From: Clostridia bacterium
GTDB taxonomy: Bacteria; Bacillota; Clostridia; Christensenellales; Maliibacteriaceae
NCBI GenBank assembly: GCA_017935825.1
Contig: JAGBGW010000264.1
Coordinates: forward strand, 1 to 7,444
Length of the DNA stretch: 7,444 nucleotides
Direction: 5' to 3'
Below, piece by piece: positions 1 through 5,699 of this stretch. Numbering within the stretch: position 1 is the first letter of the stretch; every line of letters begins with the position of its first letter. The translations under genes and the position numbers were made by a program. Under the pieces are notes generated by a model. That model saw nothing but the letters and a program-made list of their open reading frames with translations, made no database searches and was not told where the DNA came from.

Positions 1-51
1 AGGGGACTGAAAATCCCCGTGTCGGTGGTTCGATTCCGCCCGGAGGCACCA
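1..51 (+). tRNA. tRNA-Phe(GAA), 3' part only (5' end outside window)
   Basis: The window opens inside the anticodon arm. A GGGGA/TCCCC stem closes the seven-base loop CTGAAAA, which places anticodon GAA (Phe) at about 9-11. It is followed by a GTGTC variable region, a T arm GGTGG-TTCGATT-CCGCC, the 3' acceptor strand CGGAGGC, discriminator A and an encoded CCA at 49-51. The D arm and 5' acceptor strand lie upstream of the window, so acceptor pairing cannot be checked. It is the first visible member of a three-tRNA array and is separated from the next tRNA by five bases, which implies a common transcript processed by RNases. Confidence 0.9.
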
Positions 52-56
52 TGTAT

Positions 57-132
57 GCGGATGTAGCTCATCTGGTAGAGCGCCACCTTGCCAAGGTGGA
101 GGTAGCGAGTTCGAGCCTCGTCATCCGCTCCA
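57..132 (+). tRNA. tRNA-Gly(GCC)
   Basis: This is a complete cloverleaf. Acceptor GCGGATG (57-63) pairs with CATCCGC (122-128). The D arm contains the usual AGCTCA...GGTAGAGC pattern. Anticodon stem CCACC/GGTGG encloses loop TTGCCAA with anticodon GCC at 90-92, and the T arm GCGAG-TTCGAGC-CTCGT has one G-T wobble. Discriminator T is followed by encoded CCA at 130-132. It reads GGC and GGT glycine codons. It lies between tRNA-Phe and tRNA-Cys with very short spacers, so it is almost certainly cotranscribed with them; the promoter is outside the window. Confidence 0.97.
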
Positions 133-135
133 TAT

Positions 136-209
136 GGTACCATAGCCAAGCGGTAAGGCGTGGGACTGCAACTCCCTGATCCCCAGTTCGATTCTGGGTG
201 GTACCTCCA
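136..209 (+). tRNA. tRNA-Cys(GCA)
   Basis: This is a complete tRNA. Acceptor GGTACCA (136-142) pairs with TGGTACC (199-205). The D stem is GCC/GGC (145-147 with 157-159). Loop CTGCAAC carries anticodon GCA at 168-170, and the T arm CCCAG-TTCGATT-CTGGG is at 182-198. Discriminator T206, as expected for a cysteine tRNA, is followed by encoded CCA (207-209). The outermost anticodon-stem pair, 161 with 177, is a T-T mismatch, leaving four Watson-Crick pairs (GGGA/TCCC). It is the last gene of the array and is followed almost immediately by a terminator. Confidence 0.96.
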
Positions 210-210
210 T

Positions 211-244
211 AAAAAAACCTCTGATTTACTTCAGAGGTTTTTTT
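211..244 (+). terminator. Intrinsic terminator of the tRNA array
   Basis: The stem CCTCTGA (218-224) pairs perfectly with TCAGAGG (231-237) across a six-base loop. It is preceded by seven A and followed by seven T, so the A and T runs can extend the stem. It starts two bases after the CCA of tRNA-Cys, which fits transcription stop for the tRNA operon. Because A and T runs flank both sides, it could also stop transcription arriving from the minus strand. Confidence 0.93.
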
Positions 245-265
245 GCGTTTAAAAAAACACTGATT

Positions 266-276
266 GTGCCAGTGAA
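266..276 (+). repeat. 11-bp direct repeat, copy 1
   Basis: GTGCCAGTGAA occurs here and again, identically, at 552-562, flanking about 275 bases that contain the transposase remnant. It could be a target-site duplication or an end of a deleted element. IS256-family elements typically make duplications of 8-9 bp, so 11 is slightly long. No terminal inverted repeats are visible just inside the two copies. Confidence 0.5.
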
Positions 277-318
277 CAGATAAGGTAAGAAAAGGATCTG
301 TTGACGGTACCTGATAAA

Positions 319-477
319 ATGGACGCAGATGCTGATAATGTAATTGAGCGGTTGAACCGAGAGATCCGCCGCAGGACCCGTGTGGTGGGCACCTTCCCGG
401 ACGGCAACTCTGCTTTGATGCTGGTCTGCGCCCGGCTGCGCCATGTGGCTGGCACTCAGTGGGGCAACAAGAAGTAG
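319..477 (+). pseudogene. IS256/Mutator-type transposase, C-terminal remnant
   Basis: The frame gives 52 residues from ATG 319 to TAG 475, and is open from 289. The core NVIERLNREIRRRTRVVG, then FPDGNSALMLV and a final GTQWGNKK, resembles the conserved C-terminus of IS256-family (Mutator/MULE-like) DDE transposases, which are about 400 residues long. The N-terminal DNA-binding part and the catalytic DDE core are missing. Residues before NVIERLN do not look like the family, so homology probably begins near base 334. Two consecutive TAG codons stand where the family usually continues for about 15 more residues. It is therefore a non-functional fragment with a fortuitous ATG; no good ribosome binding site precedes it. 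The family call rests on recognised sequence motifs, not on a search. Confidence 0.8.
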
Positions 478-504
478 TAGCGGAGGTCCACCATATCAAA
501 AAAT

Positions 505-531
505 AGCCGCGCCATCAATGGCGGCGCGGCT
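505..531 (-). terminator. GC-rich hairpin, probable terminator of the minus-strand operon
   Basis: AGCCGCGCC (505-513) pairs perfectly with GGCGCGGCT (523-531) around a nine-base loop. Read on the minus strand the stem is followed by TATTTTTTG, a good T-tract, about 70 bases after the rluD stop. Read on the plus strand it is followed by TTTATT, so it may act in both directions. It lies between converging transcription units, where a bidirectional terminator is expected. Confidence 0.8.
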
Positions 532-551
532 TTATTCAGCACATGATAAGG

Positions 552-562
552 GTGCCAGTGAA
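552..562 (+). repeat. 11-bp direct repeat, copy 2
   Basis: This is identical to GTGCCAGTGAA at 266-276. Its last A is also the first base of the 12-bp palindrome at 562-589. See copy 1 for interpretation. Confidence 0.5.
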
Positions 563-589
563 TTATACAAAATAAAAATTTTGTATAAT
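562..589. repeat. Perfect 12-bp AT-rich inverted repeat
   Basis: ATTATACAAAAT (562-573) is the exact reverse complement of ATTTTGTATAAT (578-589), separated by four A. It lies 13 bases beyond the rluD stop codon. Neither strand has a T-run after the second arm, so it is a weak candidate for an intrinsic terminator. It could be a 3'-end RNA-stabilising hairpin, a protein-binding palindrome, or an end of a lost mobile element. Each arm contains a TATAAT-like sequence, but no -35 box lies at the right distance on either strand, so I do not call a promoter. Confidence 0.6.
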
Positions 590-602
590 AAAGAGTAGGG
601 AA

Positions 603-1526
603 TTAATAGTGTTTCCCTAATTTTTTCAAGATTTCAGAAAAATACTCTGGACGCTTTGCTGTAAAACGCATAAGTTTGTTGGTTCTTGGATGAACAAATT
701 CTAATTGTTTTGCATGTAAGCATTGCCCGTTGATTGCAGTAAACCGATCTTTCTGATTGCCGTACAGCGGATCGCCAATGATTGGATGTCCCGTATAAGC
801 CATGTGAACGCGTATCTGATGTGTACGGCCAGTTTCTAACGTAAACTCCATATGCGTGTATCCAGCAAATCTCGCGATTACTTGATAATGTGTAATCGCC
901 GGTCGACCATCTGCGACAACAGCCATCTTTTTACGGTCGATTTTATGTCTTCCTATAGGTTGATTAATGATTCCGGCATCATCACGAACATTGCCGCAGA
1001 CAATTGCTTCGTATTGTCTGCGGACGTCGTGACGTGCAATCTGTTCCGCCAAACCTACATGTGAAAAATCATTTTTTGCAATAACAAGTAAACCGCTCGT
1101 ATCCTTATCGATACGATGCACAATTCCAGGTCGGATTTCACCATTAACACCTGACAATCGTTCACCACAATGATACATAAGCGCGTTTACCAGCGTTCCA
1201 GACCAGTTTCCAACCGCCGGATGAACGACCATACCGCGCGCTTTATTGACAACCAAAAGATCGTCATCCTCATAAACGATATCAATCGGTATGTTTTCCG
1301 GGACAATATCTGTTTCCTGCGGCTCCGGGACAGTGACTGTTAGTATCTCGTTCCCTTTTATCTTGTAATTTTTCTTCAAAAGATTTCCATTGCATGAAAC
1401 ATTCCCATCCGCAATCAAAATCTGTATTGCGTTCCGCGTCAGATCGTGGAGATGTTCTGCTAAAAAACGATCCAAACGCTGACCGGAATCCATCGCTGTA
1501 GAAGTAATATTAGTGATTTTACTCAC
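603..1526 (-). CDS. rluD: RluA/RluD-family 23S rRNA pseudouridine synthase (YlyB-like)
   Basis: This 307-residue protein converts uridine to pseudouridine in RNA, most likely large-subunit rRNA. Residues about 16-66 form an S4 RNA-binding domain (GQRLDRFLAEHL...). The catalytic domain follows: VVNKARGMVVHP at about 92-103, the signature GIVHRIDKDTSGLLVIAKND with catalytic Asp at about 140, and TGRTHQIRVH near residue 230. Family members usually read HRLD; Ile here is a mild change. The start is GTG (1526-1524), preceded at good distance by AGGGAG inside lspA. The start overlaps the lspA stop as GTGAGTAA, which suggests translational coupling. Its position after lspA matches ylyB of Bacillus. 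Exact rRNA target sites cannot be told from sequence. It is the last gene of the operon and is visibly more AT-rich than ileS. Confidence 0.93.
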   Translation of the reverse strand: MSKITNITSTAMDSGQRLDRFLAEHLHDLTRNAIQILIADGNVSCNGNLLKKNYKIKGNEILTVTVPEPQETDIVPENIPIDIVYEDDDLLVVNKARGMVVHPAVGNWSGTLVNALMYHCGERLSGVNGEIRPGIVHRIDKDTSGLLVIAKNDFSHVGLAEQIARHDVRRQYEAIVCGNVRDDAGIINQPIGRHKIDRKKMAVVADGRPAITHYQVIARFAGYTHMEFTLETGRTHQIRVHMAYTGHPIIGDPLYGNQKDRFTAINGQCLHAKQLEFVHPRTNKLMRFTAKRPEYFSEILKKLGKHY

Positions 1527-1989
1527 GATTCTGCTCCCTGTTATTCACCTTATCATACTGTACCAAAACATAATATGCAAAAAGAATGCCGCCAATTACA
1601 ATGAAAATATCTGCTACGTTAAAAACCGGAAAATCGATTAACTCAAAGTAGAACATGTCTACAACATATCCATGGAGAATGCGGTCTATTAGATTCCCGA
1701 CTGCACCGCCGGCAACAAAAGCCAATGCGAGTCTTCCAAGTTTAGTCGGAATCAATTTTTTAAGAAATGCGTAAATGATTGCACAGAGCACCAAAAGAGT
1801 GGCGATTACAAAGAAAGAAATATGATTCTCCAGAAAAGAGAATGCTGCTCCCCTATTCTCCACATAAGTGAGGCGAAAAATTCCGGGAATCAAGACGATC
1901 GAGGAGCCGGACATCAAGGTTTGGACTGCCCAGAATTTTACGAGCTGATCTGCACCGATAATCAGGACTACCAGTAAAAGAAGGATCAT
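1519..1989 (-). CDS. lspA: Lipoprotein signal peptidase (signal peptidase II)
   Basis: This 156-residue integral membrane aspartic protease cleaves the signal peptide of prolipoproteins after Lgt has lipidated the +1 cysteine. Visible conserved blocks are ADQ (Asp14), ENRGAAFSFL (44-53), GGAVGNLIDR (Asn99, Asp102) and FNVAD (Asn124, Asp127). Asp102 and Asp127 are the predicted catalytic pair, and Asp14 and Asn99 match essential positions known in the Bacillus enzyme. Four hydrophobic segments can be seen: about 2-19, 57-76, 86-103 and 125-145. The frame is open further upstream into the end of ileS, but ATG 1989 is chosen because AAAGGAG precedes it by eight bases, the hydrophobic first helix begins there, and the length is then normal. 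The stop overlaps the rluD start. A hairpin lies just upstream, so expression may depend on read-through from ileS. Confidence 0.96.
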   Translation of the reverse strand: MILLLLVVLIIGADQLVKFWAVQTLMSGSSIVLIPGIFRLTYVENRGAAFSFLENHISFFVIATLLVLCAIIYAFLKKLIPTKLGRLALAFVAGGAVGNLIDRILHGYVVDMFYFELIDFPVFNVADIFIVIGGILFAYYVLVQYDKVNNREQNRE

Positions 1990-1997
1990 TATAAGTT

Positions 1998-2004
1998 CTC
2001 CTTT
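1998..2004 (-). promoter_or_regulatory. Ribosome binding site of lspA
   Basis: Read on the minus strand this is AAAGGAG, eight bases before ATG 1989. It decides the lspA start against the longer frame that runs back into the ileS stop region. It lies seven bases after the second arm of the upstream hairpin, so folding of that hairpin leaves it accessible. Confidence 0.85.
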
Positions 2005-2010
2005 ATGGAA

Positions 2011-2045
2011 TAAAAGGGACGGTCTCTTAGAGACTGCCCCTTTTA
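2011..2045 (-). terminator. Long hairpin between ileS and lspA, terminator or attenuator
   Basis: On the minus strand TAAAAGGGGCAGTCTC and GAGACCGTCCCTTTTA form a 16-position stem around a three-base loop, with one G-T wobble and one A-C mismatch. The second arm ends in CCCTTTTATT, so the T-tract overlaps the base of the stem. It begins nine bases after the ileS stop. It would terminate or reduce transcription after ileS. Since no promoter is seen between it and lspA, partial read-through is the simplest reading. Confidence 0.7.
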
Positions 2046-2054
2046 TATTACATA

Positions 2055-4856
2055 TTAACCAACAACTGCTGCACAGCGGCTGCAAAGGGTCGGATGCTTC
2101 GAATCCGTACCAACAGAGTCGCTGTAAATCCAGCAGCGCTCACACTTTTCGCCCGAAGCGCGCTCGATGTCAACCGCAACGCCACTGAAGTTTTCACCAG
2201 CTTCGCCAAGCGTTTCGTCGCGAACCACCTTCAGCTTTGATACAATACAAAGAGCAGCCAGTTCATCCATAGACATATTGCAGCTTTCGAGGAAATCTGC
2301 TACGGTGCCATTTGCACGAACCGTTACCCAAGCCTCCAACGGCTTACCAATGGTCTTTGCACTTCTTGCAGCTTCAAGGGCCTTATTCACTTCATCACGC
2401 AGAGCGATCAGGCGCTCCCACTTGGTACGCTCTTCCTCCGGCAGGTCAAACTTCTCGCATGCTGCAGGCATATCGTTCAGCACGATGTTGTTCAGATCAT
2501 CTCCCTGCTTATGCGGCATTGCCTTCCAGATCTCGTCTGCGGTGAAGCAAAGAATGGGAGCAATCATACGCACAAGAGCATCCAGAATATAATACATCGC
2601 AGTCTGAGCCGAACGACGGCTGATGCCATTTGTATCGTCGCAGTAGAGACGGTCCTTAATGACATCCAGATAGAAGTTCGACATATCGACAACGCAGAAG
2701 TTGTGGATTGCATGCATTACCGTATGGAATTCATATGCGTCATAACCCTTGCGAACACGAGCAACCAGATCATTCAGCTTCATCAGTGCCCAGCGGTCCA
2801 GAGCCGGCAGTTCCTCATAAGCAACCAGATCCGAAGGATTAAAGTTTTGCAGGTTACCCAGAATATAACGGGCCGTATTGCGAATCTTCAGATAGTTCTG
2901 AGAGAGGTGCTTGAACATTTCCTTGGAAATGCGCATATCCTGACGATAATCGGCCGAAGCAACCCACAGACGAAGAATGTCAGCGCCATAGTCCTTCATC
3001 AGCTCCTGCGGGCTGATGCCGTTACCAGCCGACTTGGACATCTTCTGACGCTCTTCATCTACGATCATACCATGGGTGATAACCGTCTTATACGGAGCAA
3101 TGCCCTTGGTTGCAATCGCAGTCAGCATGGAAGACTGGAACCAGCCGCGATACTGATCGTTACCTTCCAGATATACGTCGACCGGAATCGGCTGACCCTC
3201 GCGCTGCTCAATGACTGCCGCCCAGCTCGAACCAGAGTCAAACCATACGTCCATGGTGTCCGTTTCCTTATCGAACTCATTGCAGCCGCACGCACACTGA
3301 ACATCAACGGGCAGAATCTCACTTGCATCCATGTCGAACCAGGCATTGGAACCCTTCTCGCGGAACAGTTCAGATACAATCTTGATCGTCTGCTCGGTTA
3401 CCAGCGGCTTGCCGCACTTCTTGCAGATAAAGATCGGGATCGGAACGCCCCAGATACGCTGGCGGGAGATGCACCAGTCGGAACGCTCCTGAATCATCGA
3501 GGTCATGCGATCCTCGCCCCAACCCGGGAGCCAAGTGATATCATGGCAGGCCTTTACCGCATCTTCCTTGAGCGCATCCACCGAGCAGAACCACTGCTCA
3601 GTCGCACGGAAGATGATCGGGTTCTTGCAGCGCCAGCAGTGCGGATAGCTGTGTTCAATCTCTTCGATCGCAAGGAGCGCATTGCACGCGCGCAGATCGT
3701 CGAGAATGACCGGTGTGGTCTTTTCATAGTACATACCCGCATACTTGCCGGCATCCTTGGTTGCATAGCCCTTGCCGTCCACCGGTACAATGATCGGAAT
3801 CTTGTACTGCTGGCAGACAACAAAGTCCTCGGCGCCAAAGCCGGGTGCGGTGTGTACGCAGCCGGTACCGGCATCCAGAGTAACATGCTCGCCGCAGATA
3901 ATGACACTTTCGCGATCCATAATCGGATGCTTGGTCTTCATCATCTCGAGATCAGAACCGAGCAGGGTACCCAGCACTTCCCAACTGTCAATGCCAGCCG
4001 CATCCATAACCGACTTGGTCAGTTCCTTGGCCAGAACATAAACATCCCCGTTCGGAACCCTTACCAGATCATATTCAAAGAAGGGATTGACCGAAATCGC
4101 AAGGTTGCCCGGCAGAGTCCAAGTGGTAGTCGTCCAGATGACGAAGTAAACGTTCTCGGTCGTGCCGATCAGCTTGGAGATGACGCCCTTATCATCGGTC
4201 ACTGCAAACTTGACATAAATCGACGAACATTTCTCGTCCTGATATTCAATCTCAGCTTCTGCAAGCGCAGTCTCATCGTGCGGACACCAGTATACCGGCT
4301 TCAGACCCTTATAAATGTAGCCCTTCTTAGCCATTTCACCAAAGATTTCGATCTGCTTTGCCTCGAAATCATGGGTCAGCGTCAGATACGGGCGCTCCCA
4401 ATCTGCAACCACACCCAGTCGCTTGAACTGCTCGCGCTGCGTGTCGACATGCTGACGTGCAAACTCCTCGCACTTATGACGGAACTCGGAAACAGAAACC
4501 TTATCACGATCCATGCCATAAGCCTTAATTGCTTGGCGTTCGATCGGAAGACCATGGGTATCCCAGCCCGGAACATACGGTGCGCAGAAGCCAGCCATGT
4601 TCTTGTAACGGATGATGAAGTCTTTCAGAACCTTATTCAGGGCGTGGCCCATGTGAAGGTTGCCGTTCGCATACGGAGGGCCGTCGTGCAGAATGAAGAG
4701 CGGCTTGCCCTCGTTTTTCTTCATCATGTCGTGGTAAAGCTTGTTCTCTCCCTGATCCCAATCAGCCAGAAAACCGGGCTCACGCTTCGGGAGACCAGCT
4801 CTCATCGGGAAATCGGTTTTGGGAAGATTGATTGTGGTATTATAATCCTGCGGCAT
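2055..4856 (-). CDS. ileS: Isoleucyl-tRNA synthetase, bacterial type
   Basis: This 933-residue cytosolic class I enzyme charges tRNA-Ile with isoleucine. It has the HIGH-type motif HMGH at 68-71 within GPPYANGNLHMGH, and KMSKS at 605-609. The CP1 editing domain has TTTTWTLPGN (242-251) and GTGCVHTAPGFGAEDF (330-345); Asp344 is the likely editing residue that clears Val-tRNA-Ile. DVWFDSGSSW is at 536-545. A C-terminal zinc site uses Cys905, Cys908, Cys925 and Cys928. Length and C-terminal zinc site fit the usual bacterial IleS1 form rather than the eukaryote-like form linked to mupirocin resistance (inference). The ATG at 4856 is 24 bases after the divIVA stop, leaving no room for a T-box leader. 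The first roughly 780 codons avoid TTA, CTA and TCA, as expected for a strongly expressed gene. Confidence 0.98.
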   Translation of the reverse strand: MPQDYNTTINLPKTDFPMRAGLPKREPGFLADWDQGENKLYHDMMKKNEGKPLFILHDGPPYANGNLHMGHALNKVLKDFIIRYKNMAGFCAPYVPGWDTHGLPIERQAIKAYGMDRDKVSVSEFRHKCEEFARQHVDTQREQFKRLGVVADWERPYLTLTHDFEAKQIEIFGEMAKKGYIYKGLKPVYWCPHDETALAEAEIEYQDEKCSSIYVKFAVTDDKGVISKLIGTTENVYFVIWTTTTWTLPGNLAISVNPFFEYDLVRVPNGDVYVLAKELTKSVMDAAGIDSWEVLGTLLGSDLEMMKTKHPIMDRESVIICGEHVTLDAGTGCVHTAPGFGAEDFVVCQQYKIPIIVPVDGKGYATKDAGKYAGMYYEKTTPVILDDLRACNALLAIEEIEHSYPHCWRCKNPIIFRATEQWFCSVDALKEDAVKACHDITWLPGWGEDRMTSMIQERSDWCISRQRIWGVPIPIFICKKCGKPLVTEQTIKIVSELFREKGSNAWFDMDASEILPVDVQCACGCNEFDKETDTMDVWFDSGSSWAAVIEQREGQPIPVDVYLEGNDQYRGWFQSSMLTAIATKGIAPYKTVITHGMIVDEERQKMSKSAGNGISPQELMKDYGADILRLWVASADYRQDMRISKEMFKHLSQNYLKIRNTARYILGNLQNFNPSDLVAYEELPALDRWALMKLNDLVARVRKGYDAYEFHTVMHAIHNFCVVDMSNFYLDVIKDRLYCDDTNGISRRSAQTAMYYILDALVRMIAPILCFTADEIWKAMPHKQGDDLNNIVLNDMPAACEKFDLPEEERTKWERLIALRDEVNKALEAARSAKTIGKPLEAWVTVRANGTVADFLESCNMSMDELAALCIVSKLKVVRDETLGEAGENFSGVAVDIERASGEKCERCWIYSDSVGTDSKHPTLCSRCAAVVG

Positions 4857-4869
4857 TGTACCGTGTCAG

Positions 4870-4875
4870 TCCTTT
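4870..4875 (-). promoter_or_regulatory. Probable ribosome binding site of ileS, unusually far from the start
   Basis: On the minus strand AAAGGA is the only purine-rich Shine-Dalgarno-like site in the 24-base gap after divIVA. It ends 13 bases before ATG 4856, longer than the usual 5-10. No alternative start codon nearby gives a better fit while keeping the conserved N-terminal region. Confidence 0.5.
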
Positions 4876-4880
4876 CGTTT

Positions 4881-5609
4881 TTATCTTTCTTGTTCCGGCT
4901 TGTAATCAGCACCAAATTTCAAATCACCAAAATCAAAATGGGGCTTATTTTCCCCCTCTGCTGCGGCCTGCTCACTGCTCGCAAGCGAAACTTCGGTAAT
5001 TTTAAACCGTGATTCTTTTTTTTCCTCTGCCGGTGCGTCCGATTGTGCATGAATATCGAACTGCTGCGTATCCCCAAGCGGTTTCTGCGGAGCAGCCGGT
5101 GCAGACTCGGCTGCCATGGAGATCGGCTCGGTCGGAAATGCCGGCTCATTTTCCAGAATATCAGAAGCCGACAAAGCCACCAGCGACTTGAGCTGCTCCT
5201 CATAAACCGCAGAAAGCTGAGCAACGAACTCGGCATTCTTCGCTTTTGCATCTTCAAGCTTCTTCGATTCAGCAGCAATCTGCATGCGATAGTTTTCAAT
5301 CTTGGTTTCCGCTTCGATGCGGGCACTGGAAACAAGCTGTTCTGCTTCGGTTTTGGCCTTGTCCAAGGTCTCCTGCGCAATGCCCTGCGCAGATACCAGC
5401 GCACGGCGCATGCCGTCCTCCACGCTGCGATACTCTTCGATCTTATCGACCAGAACCTTCATTTTTGATTTCAAGGCAGCATTTTCTTTTTGCAGCGCTG
5501 CGTAGTCCTCTGTAATGTGTTCCAGAAACTCGTCCACAGCTTTCATATCATAGCCGCCAAAAACTGCTTTTTCAAAATTAACCGCTTGTATTTCCTGAAC
5601 GGTTAGCAT
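4881..5609 (-). CDS. divIVA: DivIVA-family cell division/polarity scaffold
   Basis: This 242-residue peripheral membrane coiled-coil protein marks curved membrane at septa and poles and recruits division or cell-wall partners. The N-terminal lipid-binding domain (about 1-36) is typical: FEKAVFGGYDMKAVDEFLEHI. Phe17, the membrane-inserting residue in the Bacillus protein, is kept, while the neighbouring Arg18 of Bacillus is Gly here. Heptad-like coiled coil runs from about 28 to 60 and from about 70 to 145. An Ala/Pro/Glu-rich low-complexity linker spans about 150-220, and an acidic-aromatic tail HFDFGDLKFGADY is at 224-236. The ATG at 5609 has GGAGGG upstream. Position between ylmG and ileS is classical except that ylmH is missing. 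Two hairpins precede the gene and may give it an independent expression level. The specific partners in this organism are unknown. Confidence 0.93.
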   Translation of the reverse strand: MLTVQEIQAVNFEKAVFGGYDMKAVDEFLEHITEDYAALQKENAALKSKMKVLVDKIEEYRSVEDGMRRALVSAQGIAQETLDKAKTEAEQLVSSARIEAETKIENYRMQIAAESKKLEDAKAKNAEFVAQLSAVYEEQLKSLVALSASDILENEPAFPTEPISMAAESAPAAPQKPLGDTQQFDIHAQSDAPAEEKKESRFKITEVSLASSEQAAAEGENKPHFDFGDLKFGADYKPEQER

Positions 5610-5633
5610 ATCGAATATCCCTCCAATTTTCTA

Positions 5634-5650
5634 TGGCAGCCTGTCTGCCA
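5634..5650 (-). other. Small hairpin in the divIVA leader
   Basis: TGGCAG (5634-5639) and CTGCCA (5645-5650) form a perfect six-base-pair stem with a five-base loop, about ten bases upstream of the divIVA ribosome binding site. No T-tract follows it on the minus strand, so it is unlikely to be a terminator. It may be a leader or mRNA-processing structure, or have no function. Confidence 0.4.
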
Positions 5651-5664
5651 AAAATACGGTAAAA

Positions 5665-5688
5665 TGGCCGGGGGTCATGCCCCGGCCA
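5665..5688 (-). terminator. GC-rich hairpin between ylmG and divIVA, possible terminator/attenuator
   Basis: TGGCCGGGG (5665-5673) pairs perfectly with CCCCGGCCA (5680-5688) around a six-base loop, starting 11 bases after the ylmG stop on the minus strand. The following bases are TTTTACC, then TATTTTTGG, so the T-tract is short. It could partially terminate transcription after ylmG or protect the 3' end of the upstream transcript. Confidence 0.6.
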
Positions 5689-5699
5689 AGTTGCATTCG

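Larger units (their letters stand above)
245..602. other. Intergenic spacer between tRNA array and minus-strand operon
   Basis: This stretch of about 360 bases holds no intact gene. It contains the two copies of an 11-bp direct repeat, the C-terminal remnant of a transposase, a GC-rich hairpin terminator and a 12-bp AT-rich palindrome, each listed separately. The tRNA array and the division/ileS operon converge on it, so it would be tolerant of insertions. I see no convincing promoter in it. Confidence 0.7.

Noticed and set aside
301..321. TTGACG followed by TAAAAT before the remnant ATG, as a promoter
   Set aside because: The spacing is only eight bases, far below the 16-18 needed for a housekeeping sigma factor.
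68..499. 143-codon minus-strand frame across the tRNA genes and transposase scar
   Set aside because: Its end is the reverse complement of the tRNA-Cys and tRNA-Gly genes, giving the familiar spurious peptide with TRLELATSTLARWRST. Real structured RNA genes on the other strand explain it.
562..589. TATAAT boxes in the palindrome as divergent promoters
   Set aside because: The sequence 17 bases upstream of each box does not resemble TTGACA on either strand, and the boxes follow simply from the palindrome's AT content.
1990..2085. Upstream 32-residue extension of LspA
   Set aside because: It overlaps the end of ileS and runs through the intergenic hairpin. The AAAGGAG site and the first membrane helix point to ATG 1989.
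2511..5012. 833-codon open frame on the plus strand, antisense to ileS and the end of divIVA
   Set aside because: It is in exact codon register with ileS and divIVA, so its stops can arise only from sense TTA, CTA or TCA codons, which these genes avoid. The translation shows no recognisable domain and the frame has no ribosome binding site of note. It is a codon-bias shadow.
4919..5404. 161-codon minus-strand frame overlapping divIVA in another register
   Set aside because: It is Arg/Ser-rich with no domain, and the divIVA frame has a clear family N-terminus and a ribosome binding site. It is a shadow frame.
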